A stretch of 64,000 bases of DNA, taken from NCBI GenBank assembly GCA_965221445.1, contig CBDCSF010000013.1:2666001-2730000 (forward strand). Direction: 5' to 3'. Of this stretch, positions 36,378 through 45,245 are shown piece by piece. This stretch comes from MPNP01 sp965221445 (GTDB lineage Bacteria > Pseudomonadota > Alphaproteobacteria > Rhodobacterales > Rhodobacteraceae). The notes under the pieces are model-generated. The model made no database searches and had not been told where the DNA came from. It saw only the letters and a list, made by a program, of their open reading frames with translations. The translations under genes were made by a program, and so were the position numbers. Each line of letters begins with the position of its first letter. Position 1 is the first letter of the stretch.

Positions 36378-37385
36378 TTACAACGTATTCAGAAACGCCA
36401 AAACACCATCTCTCGGTTTATAAACACCTTTGGGAATATCCACTGGTTTGGTCTGATCCATGGCCCGTTTCTTGATCTCCATTTCGGCATGCAGATAAAT
36501 CTGTGTGGTATCCATCGTTTCATGGCCGAGCCAGAGAGCAATAACAGCACAATCGACTTGGTGACGTAACAAATCCATGGCACAGGAATGACGCAAAGTA
36601 TGGGGGCTGACCCGTTTCTCACCAATGGAAGGGCAGGATTTGGTGGCCAGTGTGACGTATTTCTTGACAATACGCTCAATACCATCCCGGCTGAACCTAC
36701 TGCGACGGTTCGTCAGAAACAACGCCGTATCCGCTGTCTCGCCCCGTTCCCATAACCACTCGGTCAAGACCTCAAAACTGTCACCACGAAGGGGAACCCT
36801 CCTCTCCTTTCGCCCCTTGCCGCAAACATGAACATAGGCATGCGGTTTCCTGGCCAGGTAAACATCCTCAAGTTTCAGGCCTATCAACTCCGATACCCTG
36901 AGACCTGTCTGTAAAGCGACCACTAAAAGACACCGGTCTCGCCGGCCAATCCAGGTGGACAGATCCGGTGCCGCCAGCAGGGCTGATGATTCAGCCGGTT
37001 CCAGGTAGTCCATCATCTGTTTCTGGGCACGTTTTTTGGGAATGGCCAATACCCTCTGGCAAGTTAAAAGCAACCCCGGTTCCCGACGGGCAATGTAGGC
37101 AAACAATCCCCTGATCGCAGCAAGACGCAAATTGCGTGTTTGAATGCTGTTGTCTCGCTCCTTTTCCAGATGGTGGAGGAACTCGACAACAAGATCACCA
37201 TCAATCTCCTCAACCAGAAGCTCAGTGTGAACCTTGTTCAACTTGACAGTTGCATATTCCAGGAGCAATCGCATGGTATAGCGATAACTGTCCATGGTAT
37301 GAGGGCTGGCGTTCCTATCCTGCCTGAGCTGATTGAAGAAGAGGCTCATAAAGGTGGAAAGGTAATGTGTAACTGAAGTCGTCAT
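36378..37385 (-). CDS. RIT tyrosine recombinase, third gene
   Basis: A 335-residue phage-integrase-family recombinase. An N-terminal SAM-like DNA-binding region is followed by the catalytic domain with ALQTGLRVSELIGL (box I arginine), HTLRHSCAMDLL, LWLGHETMDTTQIYLH and the nucleophilic tyrosine in TQIYLHA. The start ATG overlaps the stop of the second recombinase by four bases. The stop lies five bases from the left inverted repeat. Confidence 0.88.
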   Translation of the reverse strand: MTTSVTHYLSTFMSLFFNQLRQDRNASPHTMDSYRYTMRLLLEYATVKLNKVHTELLVEEIDGDLVVEFLHHLEKERDNSIQTRNLRLAAIRGLFAYIARREPGLLLTCQRVLAIPKKRAQKQMMDYLEPAESSALLAAPDLSTWIGRRDRCLLVVALQTGLRVSELIGLKLEDVYLARKPHAYVHVCGKGRKERRVPLRGDSFEVLTEWLWERGETADTALFLTNRRSRFSRDGIERIVKKYVTLATKSCPSIGEKRVSPHTLRHSCAMDLLRHQVDCAVIALWLGHETMDTTQIYLHAEMEIKKRAMDQTKPVDIPKGVYKPRDGVLAFLNTL

Positions 37386-38338
37386 GAGTCCCTCCCCATT
37401 CCCAGATGACCTTCGGCCCGCTGCATGATAAGGAGCATGACTTCAGGCACAGCTTCTACATACCAGTAGGTACAACCAGGATTCTTATGCCCAAGAAAGG
37501 TGGAGAGTTTATAGATCTCCTGATCAATATGACGACCTGTACGCAACCAGTCAATGATGGTACGAGTCGCAAAAGTGTGGCGAAGATCATGCAAACGGGG
37601 ACCAGTTCCACTCAGTTTATCTTGCCGTTTCGCACGCAAGCCAATGTTCATACCCACCTGGGCAAAATTGGCTTCAACCGTTTCGTGGACAAGGCGTTGT
37701 CCCCATTTCCAGGAACGGAACAGCGCCTGCTCGGAGGTCATTCCCCAAACCCTGTCTCGGACCTTTTGATAAGCCACCAATTGCTCGGCCGTGCAAGACA
37801 TGATGGGAACAAGACGCTGTTCTCCCCTCTTCCCATGCGTGACATGTATCAAACACTCCTCGGTATCCACATCACCATCATCCAGCCCCAAGGCTTCGCC
37901 GAGACGAAGTCCCGTTGTCGCCAAAAGTCCAAAAAGCATCGAACAGGTGGGGCCCCGAAGATTATTATACGAAGGCAGTTTGGCCGCCTCGGTGATGATT
38001 TTGATGATCTCCTCACCAGAATAGATATAAGGTGTCGGTCGCCTGTTCATTCTTGGAAACAACCCCCGGGGTGGGACTTCGCATGCCGGTTCAAAACTTT
38101 GTAACCAGCGGGCAAAGACCCTCACATGAGAAAGTTTGCAGGAGAGCGTCTTATTACTCACAGGAGGAGACTGTTCTGTCCAGCGAAAGAATAATTCTGT
38201 CGTCACATGGTTCTGTCCCTCAGCTGTTGCAAAAGTCGCAAAGTTTTTCAGACAAGTGACGGCCGAATAGGAAAGACCCGTGCCAAAATGCTCCCGCTGA
38301 GCAAAATACCTGTTGATATAGTCAGTCATGGTTGTCAT
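37382..38338 (-). CDS. RIT tyrosine recombinase, second gene
   Basis: A 318-residue tyrosine recombinase. The catalytic residues are visible in TTGLRLGEALGL, LHDLRHTFATRT, STFLGHKNP and CTYWYVEAVPE, which holds the tyrosine and is typical of the middle gene of RIT elements. It overlaps its upstream and downstream neighbours by ATGA, suggesting translational coupling and a joint complex. Confidence 0.88.
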   Translation of the reverse strand: MTTMTDYINRYFAQREHFGTGLSYSAVTCLKNFATFATAEGQNHVTTELFFRWTEQSPPVSNKTLSCKLSHVRVFARWLQSFEPACEVPPRGLFPRMNRRPTPYIYSGEEIIKIITEAAKLPSYNNLRGPTCSMLFGLLATTGLRLGEALGLDDGDVDTEECLIHVTHGKRGEQRLVPIMSCTAEQLVAYQKVRDRVWGMTSEQALFRSWKWGQRLVHETVEANFAQVGMNIGLRAKRQDKLSGTGPRLHDLRHTFATRTIIDWLRTGRHIDQEIYKLSTFLGHKNPGCTYWYVEAVPEVMLLIMQRAEGHLGMGRDS

Positions 38339-39563
38339 TTCTTTTCTCCTTCAATCGGCCAAGGACGTGCCAGTGGACGAAGGGACTTCACATCATACCG
38401 TGCATATAACGTCGTGGTTAGCATGCTTTGATGACGCAAGACTTCACGATATCAGCAAGGGAGTTGCCCTTCTCCAGCAGGTTCATCGCCAGGCCATGAC
38501 GTAGGGAATGGGTTCGATATGCACCCTGAGGAGGGGTTATACCAGAACGATCATAGGCCAGGCGTAATGCCCGTCTGATTGTATATGCTGTAAGGGGCTC
38601 AAACGGCGGTTTAGTGGCAACAAAAACATGCCGGGATGTCCCCCTGCGACCATTCCGAAGCCAGGCAACCAATGCTTCGCCAACATCAATCGGAAGAGGC
38701 ATATAGCTCAGGTCTCCTCCCTTACCATGAATCAACACCCGTCCAACTGACCAGTCAATATCCTCAAGACGCATGGTGATCACTTCTTGTGATCGCAAAC
38801 CCAAACGAGACATGATCAAAAGGATGGCATAATTACGCAAGGCAATGGGGGTATGACCAAAACTGTCCTCTAACAGTTTTTCCACTCTTTCAGAAGCAAC
38901 ATGCCGGTCCATGGCAACACGGCGCTTCCCGGCAATCGGTGGGATGGAGGAACTGAGATCCTGTGCCATCTGGCCACTCCAAAACAGGAACCGTAATATG
39001 TGACGTAAATATCGAACTCTCCAGCCGTTCTTGCCCGCGTGCTTGTCCAGGAACACATGAATCATCTCAGGCGTAATTGAGGCCAAATCACATGTTCCAT
39101 CTGTGGCTTCAGAGAAGTGATTCAGGAAAAGAGTGAAGACCTCTTGACATATGATGATTGTAGACTCTGCCAACCCCTTGTTGTTTCTCAGCCAAAGCAC
39201 CAGTTCCTCAATGAGGTCCTCACTGGGGTCGTCGCTTTGATGAGTAATCGGCGGTTGGGTGATTATCCCCGTGCCGATAAGGTAATCAGTGAGGCGACAG
39301 GCCGTCTTGGAAAGTTCTGATTCCATATATCGAGTGCCCGTCCTGGGACATGAGCCTGCAAGTTCACTGAATAACCCGGTATCCAGGTCCTGTATACCAA
39401 TGCCAAGTGCTTTGGCATGTCGACTAAGACGGAAAGAATTGCGGCGGTATTCCTTTATCATCCGCCGGGAGTATCCCTGTTTGGCAAGGGAGTCCAAAAA
39501 TCCGTCAATATACTCCTTCAACCAATAGTCATCAGTTAAGGATTGGTTTTTGCTTATATTCAT
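38335..39563 (-). pseudogene. RIT tyrosine recombinase, first gene, frameshifted
   Basis: The frame from 39563 gives 381 residues with SRLGLRSQEVITM and HSLRHGLAMNLL, then ends in an aberrant tail (SCVIKAC) at 38418. From about 38440 the other frame continues the expected protein: LRHQSMLTTTLYARYDVKSL and onward to a TGA at 38335 that overlaps the next gene as ATGA. One base is missing near 38440. The truncated product lacks the catalytic tyrosine in TTLYARYD. No slippery sequence is evident, so mutation or sequencing error is more likely than programmed shifting. Confidence 0.85.
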
Positions 39564-39643
39564 AGATCTAACCTTTCTTGATTAAAAGAAAGGGATTTAT
39601 GATTAGGAGTTTGCCTCTTCAGGTATTTGGTAAAATTTTACCT

Positions 39644-39736
39644 GTGTTATGCCGACAAATAGAATCTCAAAGTCCCTGGTGAAGGGGATCCCGAGTCATT
39701 TGTCGGCATAATAAATTTGTCGGCATTTGCTATGTT
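39644..39736. repeat. RIT right inverted repeat (93 bp)
   Basis: The complement of the left repeat at 89 of 93 positions. ATGCCGACAAAT copies lie at 39649-39660 (direct), 39698-39709 and 39715-39726 (inverted). Confidence 0.9.
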
Positions 39737-40933
39737 GTTTGTTGCGGGAACCTGCGGATTGCGGGTGAACAGGAGGACGGAATCACGGTGATCCCTCAGG
39801 CGTAGCAGCAGATTGTATCCCTTGCGTCGCTTCTTCCTTCCCCGCGTGCCATTCGATGGCAACGGCGACAGTGATTCGTGGTACCGAAAACCCTCTTCGA
39901 CAATCCGGTCATAGCTTTCCGCGATCGCCCTCATGGTGTCGGGGGACAATGAACTGCCCCGGGCAAGGTTGCATTCGTGAACTGCTCGGCTCAAAAGCCT
40001 CGCAAGGTTCCTGGCCCACTTCTCCCTGTCAAATTGAAACAGGCTTTCCAATTCCCTCAGAATATGGGCACAGCAAAGGCCGTGACCCTCAACGTTCGGC
40101 ATCGCAAAGTAGGACTTCCAGCACTCATAGACGACAAGGCCTCGGGCTTCAAGCATCACGTCACCACGGCCCTTGTCGATCCAGAGAAACGTCAGCAGAT
40201 TGGTACACGCAACATGCAGCCATTGGAGCCGGCCCCCAATCCTCAGACCGGTCTCGTCCATGTGCTTGACCCGGGCATGAACAACACCTGTCCTGATCTT
40301 GTCCACAATATCGCCGTAGGCACTGACCCGCCGGGAAACCATGTTCACAGCCGTTCCTGTAGACAACGTCACGCCGAAAAGATCCCAGAAGGTCTTAACC
40401 AAACGCTTCACCGGAATAAGTTGATGTGTATTGAGGTAAAGAACCAATCCCGTCAGATGGGGACCATACTGCACCGGAGATCTGATACCCTCCGGAAAGG
40501 AGGCCTTGGTTTCCCTGTTGCACTGCGGACAGATGCAGACATGGGCAAGATGGTCCACAACAATCAATGGCGACTGCTTCGGTATGTCCTGTACCTGGCG
40601 TGTCTCAAACCTGACCGACATCCCTTCGTCCAGAGTGTGGCCGCAATGGGCACAGTCATGGGGGAAATGGTCCTCAACATGGTCGGGCTTCTCCGAACGG
40701 AGCAGCGTTGACCCCTTGTGACCCTTCTGTCCACCGGGCTTGCGTCCCCTCACATTGGTGCGTTTCGGTGCCCGAGGCTTCCCCAGACCGTCACTTGACG
40801 GAGGCTTGCTGCTGTTGGTGCTGTCAAGGCCAAGACGGCGTTCCAATTCCCGTATCCTTGCATCCCTGACAGCAAGTGCTTCAACCAAAGCCTGCACATC
40901 AGTCGTATGGAAAAAAGGGAAACGTAACTTCAT
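39734..40933 (-). pseudogene. IS66 transposase, N-terminal fragment
   Basis: The first 400 residues of an IS66-family transposase. It has a leucine-zipper-like start (VRDARIRELERRLGLDST), NSSKPPSSDG, the zinc-binding pairs CAHCGH and CICPQCN, the first acidic catalytic motif HMDETGLRIGG, and AHILRELESL. It ends VPATNN at the RIT junction; the frame then runs on 28 codons through the RIT end to 39647. With the C-terminal fragment the intact protein would be 470 residues, a normal length. The third catalytic acid is cut off. Confidence 0.88.
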
Positions 40934-41092
40934 CTGTCTGTATCAAAAACCACTGCTGCCGTATTGTTTGCCTCAAGGGCATTTGTTGGACTTGCGGACT
41001 TCGCCGTCTTGTCATGGCCAACAAATAGGCTTGACTTTCAGATTGTCGACAGGAACAATCCAATCCTTCAGGTTATTGAAAATAGTGGGTAC

Positions 41093-41104
41093 CTGAATAG
41101 TTAC
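41093..41104. repeat. IS66 right terminal inverted repeat
   Basis: CTGAATAGTTAC, the complement of the left end. Its last bases supply the TAA stop of the adjacent HEPN gene. Confidence 0.8.
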
Positions 41105-42465
41105 CAATAATTTTGGAATAATGCGAATTGGCTTTCATAGTTTTGTATAAAACTTCTAAAATTGTGACTTTGGTTTCCCTCATCTTTGTCAGCCCAAGTT
41201 TCCATATTCCAACCGGATTCCACGAGGTCAGATGCAGCAAAGATAAATTCAAGGGTTTGTGTTAAAAATGGAAGTAGGTTGTCTTGGTAATCACTTGGGT
41301 CTGCCCTGTGCAAAATATTATTTCTATACTCTACAGTTTTCCTAAACACTTTATCTATATCTGGGAGTTTTTGTTTAACATTTTCTGGGAGTAATTTGTA
41401 CCTCTCTGCTATTTTTTCTCTGAGGCTAAGATTACCGTTTTTTATATAAGCCAATTCGTTTAATAATCGTTGTCTAATTGGATTTTCTTTGGGGCGTATA
41501 TCCCTAATGGCATTCTCAGCATTTTGAACTTCTTTGTTAGAAATAATTTGAGCATTATTTTGTTCGTAACAAATTCCATCAAAAATGTTTGCCGACCTTA
41601 CCAAACGATCAATACTAAAGCAGTTTTTTTCGTTTAACGATAAAGTCCAAATTGCTCTTGACTTCCATTTTTCAGGATTCTTTAGTATCCAGTTTTTACA
41701 AATTGTTCCGAATTCTTTTTCGTAACCCTTTATTAAAGGAATTAAATTATTTGCTTTTGGATTGTAAAAATTAGGAGAGTCAGATTTATATACGTCCAAT
41801 TGGCCACCAATTTGGTTACAATCTATCTTAATGTCTGTTAGGTTTTGAGGGCGTCCTATAACCGTACCAAGAAATCGGGCGATAGTATTCAATCTCTCAC
41901 ACATTTCGTTGAATTTAACTGGGGCATCAAACAAAATTTCCATTCGACCTTTTTGTCCTAAGGAGAAAAATTCTGACTCAGGGTAAATAGCTTCATATTT
42001 TGCACTTATTGCCCCCAATTCAGTTTTTTCCTCAAATATATTTGCTTGATCAACCACGAAAGTGGTTTGTTTTCTTTGCAAATCGTAATTCGAAGCTGGG
42101 TATGGATTTTTGTTGAACAGGTTTTCAAAGTCATCAAACGAAAAACTTACACTTTTAATTTCAGAGTTATCTTCAAAATACTGATTACCAAGAATCACTG
42201 TATGCGGAAAAAGTTTTAGGTTGTATATGTTGTTTGAAGAAAATTTCGTTCTAGTAAGTTCAATACAATCCAGTAATGTCACACTTTTACCATTATCAAG
42301 GCATCCTTGAATTGGTTCACCGTTTTCAAATTTAAATTTCTTTATTTTCCATAAACAAAGTGAACAGTCCTTGTCATTAATCTTTAATATGCCAGGAATT
42401 TTTATATCTTTGGAAGAAATATTAAAATAACCCCGAAGTAATAGATTTTGATTTAATTTTTCCAT
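41101..42465 (-). CDS. ApeA-like HEPN defence protein, 3' end set by IS66
   Basis: A 454-residue protein with an N-terminal ApeA-like domain (LRGYFNISSKDIKIPGILKI) and a C-terminal HEPN domain containing the ribonuclease motif RNNILH (R381, H386; RxxxxH). ApeA is an abortive-infection HEPN protein; the homology is by pattern only. ATG at 42465 is preferred over TTG at 42471. The stop codon TAA is formed by the terminal bases of the IS66 element, so the original C-terminus may have been longer. It is the only defence gene on the right side of the IS. Confidence 0.7.
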   Translation of the reverse strand: MEKLNQNLLLRGYFNISSKDIKIPGILKINDKDCSLCLWKIKKFKFENGEPIQGCLDNGKSVTLLDCIELTRTKFSSNNIYNLKLFPHTVILGNQYFEDNSEIKSVSFSFDDFENLFNKNPYPASNYDLQRKQTTFVVDQANIFEEKTELGAISAKYEAIYPESEFFSLGQKGRMEILFDAPVKFNEMCERLNTIARFLGTVIGRPQNLTDIKIDCNQIGGQLDVYKSDSPNFYNPKANNLIPLIKGYEKEFGTICKNWILKNPEKWKSRAIWTLSLNEKNCFSIDRLVRSANIFDGICYEQNNAQIISNKEVQNAENAIRDIRPKENPIRQRLLNELAYIKNGNLSLREKIAERYKLLPENVKQKLPDIDKVFRKTVEYRNNILHRADPSDYQDNLLPFLTQTLEFIFAASDLVESGWNMETWADKDEGNQSHNFRSFIQNYESQFALFQNYW

Positions 42466-42697
42466 GGACAAATCCGATCTTCACAAAAATTATAGCCTCA
42501 ACACCATATCCAGATGCTAGGAAATACTTTCAATTATCCCACAGTCTTCTAACCAAGTATAAATAGTTTGCATCAATCCTAAGAACGCCGTTTAATTATG
42601 CATGTTGGTTATGAGTAAATTGAATTTATTTCAGGTTTGGCAATCGTAGTCTGTTGCCTCCTGCACACAGTGTAGGATACAACTGCATGTTTGATAT

Positions 42698-43660
42698 TTA
42701 AATTGGGTGGGTATAAACCATCCTTCTCCTTGATCCCGTTTTGGAACGTAACAGGATTGTATCAGTTTCCAGATATCCCGGCAATTTTCTGATTCCCTTC
42801 AGAAGTGATCCATCAGTAACCCCAGTAGCTGAAAAGATAATATCCGCTTGTACCAACTCTTCAAGATTATATACCTTGTCCAAATCGTTAATGTTCATTT
42901 TTTTGGCTTTGGCCTTTTCTTCCTCGTTCCTGAAAACCAGCCTTCCAAATATTTGCCCACCAAGGCATTTCAATGCAGCAGCTGCCAGAACTCCCTCGGG
43001 TGCACCTCCGATACCCATATAGACATCAATACCCGTAGTTTCGGGTTCAGAACAGTGCATAATGGCAGCTACATCACCATCGGTTATCAGGCGAACAGCA
43101 ACACCCAAACAACGAAGCTCTTCAATTAAATCCTCATGTCTTGGACGATCAAGTACACATGAAGTTATGTCACGCGGTGTACATCCCTTATGCTTGGCTA
43201 GGATCTTTATAATTTCCGATGGGCTCAAGTCCAATGAAACAATATCCTTGGGGTAGGCTGGTCCAATAGCCAGTTTCTCCATATACACATCGGGTGATTT
43301 TAGAATCGATCCCTTTGGTCCCATGGCAATTACAGTCAGGGCATTTGGCAAATCCTTGGCTGTCAGGGTGGTACCTTCAAGTGGATCAAGAGCAATATCA
43401 ACCTCCGGTCCTTTGCCAGTACCGACATATTCTCCAATATACAACATGGGAGCTTCATCTCTTTCGCCTTCACCGATGACAACCTCCCCGGAAATATCCA
43501 GTAAGTTCAGCTGTTTACGCATGGCATCAACCGCAGCCTGATCAGCAATTTTTTCATTACCCCTTCCGATCTGATCAGCTGAAGCCAGGGCTGCTGCTTC
43601 TGTTACCCTAGCCAGACCGAGTGAAAGCATTCGGTCCTTGAATTGCGACATTAGATTCAT
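42698..43660 (-). CDS. glpX: Class II fructose-1,6-bisphosphatase GlpX
   Basis: A 320-residue GlpX-type bisphosphatase of gluconeogenesis (and sedoheptulose bisphosphatase in autotrophs). Metal and substrate motifs are VIGEGERDEAPMLY, DIALDPLEGTT and MGIGGAPEGVLAAAAL. It lies 36 bases downstream of hom in the same direction. In Rhodobacteraceae I expect recJ next; here the defence island intervenes. Confidence 0.94.
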   Translation of the reverse strand: MNLMSQFKDRMLSLGLARVTEAAALASADQIGRGNEKIADQAAVDAMRKQLNLLDISGEVVIGEGERDEAPMLYIGEYVGTGKGPEVDIALDPLEGTTLTAKDLPNALTVIAMGPKGSILKSPDVYMEKLAIGPAYPKDIVSLDLSPSEIIKILAKHKGCTPRDITSCVLDRPRHEDLIEELRCLGVAVRLITDGDVAAIMHCSEPETTGIDVYMGIGGAPEGVLAAAALKCLGGQIFGRLVFRNEEEKAKAKKMNINDLDKVYNLEELVQADIIFSATGVTDGSLLKGIRKLPGYLETDTILLRSKTGSRRRMVYTHPI

Positions 43661-43696
43661 GGTTCTACATACCTATCAACCAAATTATTTTGCAAA

Positions 43697-44986
43697 TTAT
43701 TCAATCTCTTCAATTCTAATGGCAAAAGGATCCTCAAGTGATACATCCGATGACTTGATTTCACTTAGTGCGAGGTTAAGACTCTTCCGGTTGGTTTCGT
43801 GGGTAACGATAATAACCGGTGCTTCTTCTGTTGCATGCCCATACTGTCTCATACGATTAATGGAAATTCCAGCATTCCCCAGGGATTTTGCTATTTTTGC
43901 CAAAACACCAGGTTCATCCTTCAGCGTGAGCCTGAGGTAATAGGGGACTTCAACAGCTGACTTGCAGGGAGTAACTGAATTAAGTGTGTTTGCCTTTTGT
44001 CCAAACATTGGAATTCTTGTACCTCTGGCAAGTTCTATCAGATCAGATAACACTGAGGATGCGGTAGGCCCACCACCAGCTCCCGGCCCTTGCAGATAGA
44101 TGGCCCCTACAAAGTCACCTTCCAATACAACCAGGTTGGTTGCTTCTTCTATGCACCCCAAAGGAGATTTCTCTGGTACCAGACAGGGTTGGGTTCTTTG
44201 TTCAAGACCATTTTCAGTAAATTTGGATATACCCAGCAATTTGATTCGAAAACCCATATCCTTGGCTTGTTCAATATCGCCAAAGGAAATTCTTTCTATT
44301 CCCTCAATATCCATATTCTCAAAATCTACCTTTGTACCAAAGGCAACGGCACTGAGTAGTGCAAGTTTATGCCCAGCATCAATGCCACCTACATCCAGGT
44401 TAGGGTCAGCTTCAAGATACCCCAGCTTTTGAGCTTCCTCAAATACTGTTTGGTAAGAAAGCCTTTCTTTTTCCATTCTTGTGAGAATATAGTTGCAAGT
44501 ACCATTCATCACCCCCAAAATCCGGGTAATTCGATTGCCGGCAAGACTTTCAGTTAGCGATTTGACGACAGGAATTCCTCCGGCTACGGCGGCCTCAAAA
44601 CGAATACACCTTGAGCATTCATCCGCAAGTTCCGCAAGTTCCTGACCGTGATGAGCTAACATGGCCTTGTTTGCAGTTACGACATCCTTCCCATTCCTTA
44701 ATGCTGTCCTGACAGATTCCAAAGCCACACCTTCTGAACCACCTATCAATTCTACAAAGATATCTATGTCTGGTCTTTTTGCCAATTCAATAGGGCTATC
44801 TTCCCAGTGAAATCCGGAGATATCCAGACCTCTGTCCTTATTCCTATCCTGGGCCGAAACACTGGTTATGGTTAAATTCTTTCCAGATTTTACGCCGATG
44901 CTGTCCTTGTTTTTAAGTAGCATACTGACAACACCCTGACCTACGGTGCCTAAACCGGCAATACCTATTTTCAAATCTGTGTCCAC
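43697..44986 (-). CDS. hom: Homoserine dehydrogenase
   Basis: A 429-residue enzyme that reduces aspartate semialdehyde to homoserine for threonine and methionine synthesis. The NAD(P) motif is IAGLGTVGQGVV, the catalytic region contains GVMNGTCNYIL and LGYLEADPNLDVGGIDAGHK, and a C-terminal ACT domain (LRLTLKDEPGVLAKIAKSL) allows amino-acid feedback. The start is GTG at 44986. Confidence 0.95.
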   Translation of the reverse strand: MDTDLKIGIAGLGTVGQGVVSMLLKNKDSIGVKSGKNLTITSVSAQDRNKDRGLDISGFHWEDSPIELAKRPDIDIFVELIGGSEGVALESVRTALRNGKDVVTANKAMLAHHGQELAELADECSRCIRFEAAVAGGIPVVKSLTESLAGNRITRILGVMNGTCNYILTRMEKERLSYQTVFEEAQKLGYLEADPNLDVGGIDAGHKLALLSAVAFGTKVDFENMDIEGIERISFGDIEQAKDMGFRIKLLGISKFTENGLEQRTQPCLVPEKSPLGCIEEATNLVVLEGDFVGAIYLQGPGAGGGPTASSVLSDLIELARGTRIPMFGQKANTLNSVTPCKSAVEVPYYLRLTLKDEPGVLAKIAKSLGNAGISINRMRQYGHATEEAPVIIVTHETNRKSLNLALSEIKSSDVSLEDPFAIRIEEIE

Positions 44987-45017
44987 TTACTGCTCCAAAT
45001 ATCAAAAGCTATTTTTT

Positions 45018-45214
45018 CTAGGGACTAGCGCTTTCGTCAGGCCCTGATGGGGGATCAAAATCAGATAAAGGGAGAATATCTACAGTTTTCTCCCGATCTA
45101 CCTCGTCTCCAATTTGATTTTCAAGTTCAATTATTTCCTTCAATGGTGGTATGCATCCTGAAAGGATTACTAACAGGAATAAAGATGTCAAAAAGCCAAA
45201 AAAGTCTTGTTCAT
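45018..45214 (-). pseudogene. Small lipoprotein gene, apparently shifted in a T-run
   Basis: A short minus-strand gene between glyA and hom. Read from TTG at 45191 it gives 57 residues: a hydrophobic signal (MTSLFLLVILSGC), a lipobox LSGC, and an acidic tail ending ESASP. An ATG at 45214 gives MNKTFLAF and a stop; with one more T in the run GGCTTTTTGA it would join into MNKTFLAFLTSLFLLVILSG followed by C, a complete lipoprotein signal. Whether the true start is TTG or the T-run lost a base is open. I do not recognise the family. Confidence 0.5.
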
Positions 45215-45245
45215 TTTACTAGTGATAGCAATAAATCTGCCAAAT

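Larger units (their letters stand above)
36284..39733 (-). mobile_element. Recombinase-in-trio (RIT) element inserted in IS66 transposase
   Basis: Three consecutive tyrosine recombinase genes on one strand, each overlapping the next by a four-base ATGA, lie between near-perfect inverted repeats. This is the layout described for recombinase-in-trio elements. The insertion splits the IS66 transposase exactly after the codons for TNN and before MAE. AACAT (ATGTT on the plus strand) is found at both junctions, either as a 5-bp duplication or a shared crossover core. The element is about 3.45 kb and carries no other gene. Confidence 0.88.
35907..41104 (-). mobile_element. IS66-family insertion sequence, split by a RIT element
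   Basis: The ends are inverted repeats beginning GTAACTATTCAG (35907-35918; complement 41093-41104). They enclose a single transposase gene of the IS66 type on the minus strand, now in two pieces around a recombinase-in-trio element. Base composition is visibly richer in G and C than the flanks. The 8-base flanks (CTATAGAA left, CAATAATT right) are not identical, so no target duplication survives. Without the nested element it would be about 1.7 kb. Confidence 0.82.

Noticed and set aside
37406..38104. A 232-codon antisense frame in the second RIT recombinase
   Set aside because: The minus strand encodes a recognisable recombinase; the plus-strand frame has no ribosome binding site or domain.
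39856..40711. Long antisense frames (137 and 244 codons) inside the IS66 transposase
   Set aside because: They are mirror images of a GC-rich gene with clear IS66 motifs on the other strand; the translations show no domain features.
35899..41112. An 8-bp target duplication flanking IS66
   Set aside because: The flanks CTATAGAA and CAATAATT do not match, so no duplication can be claimed.
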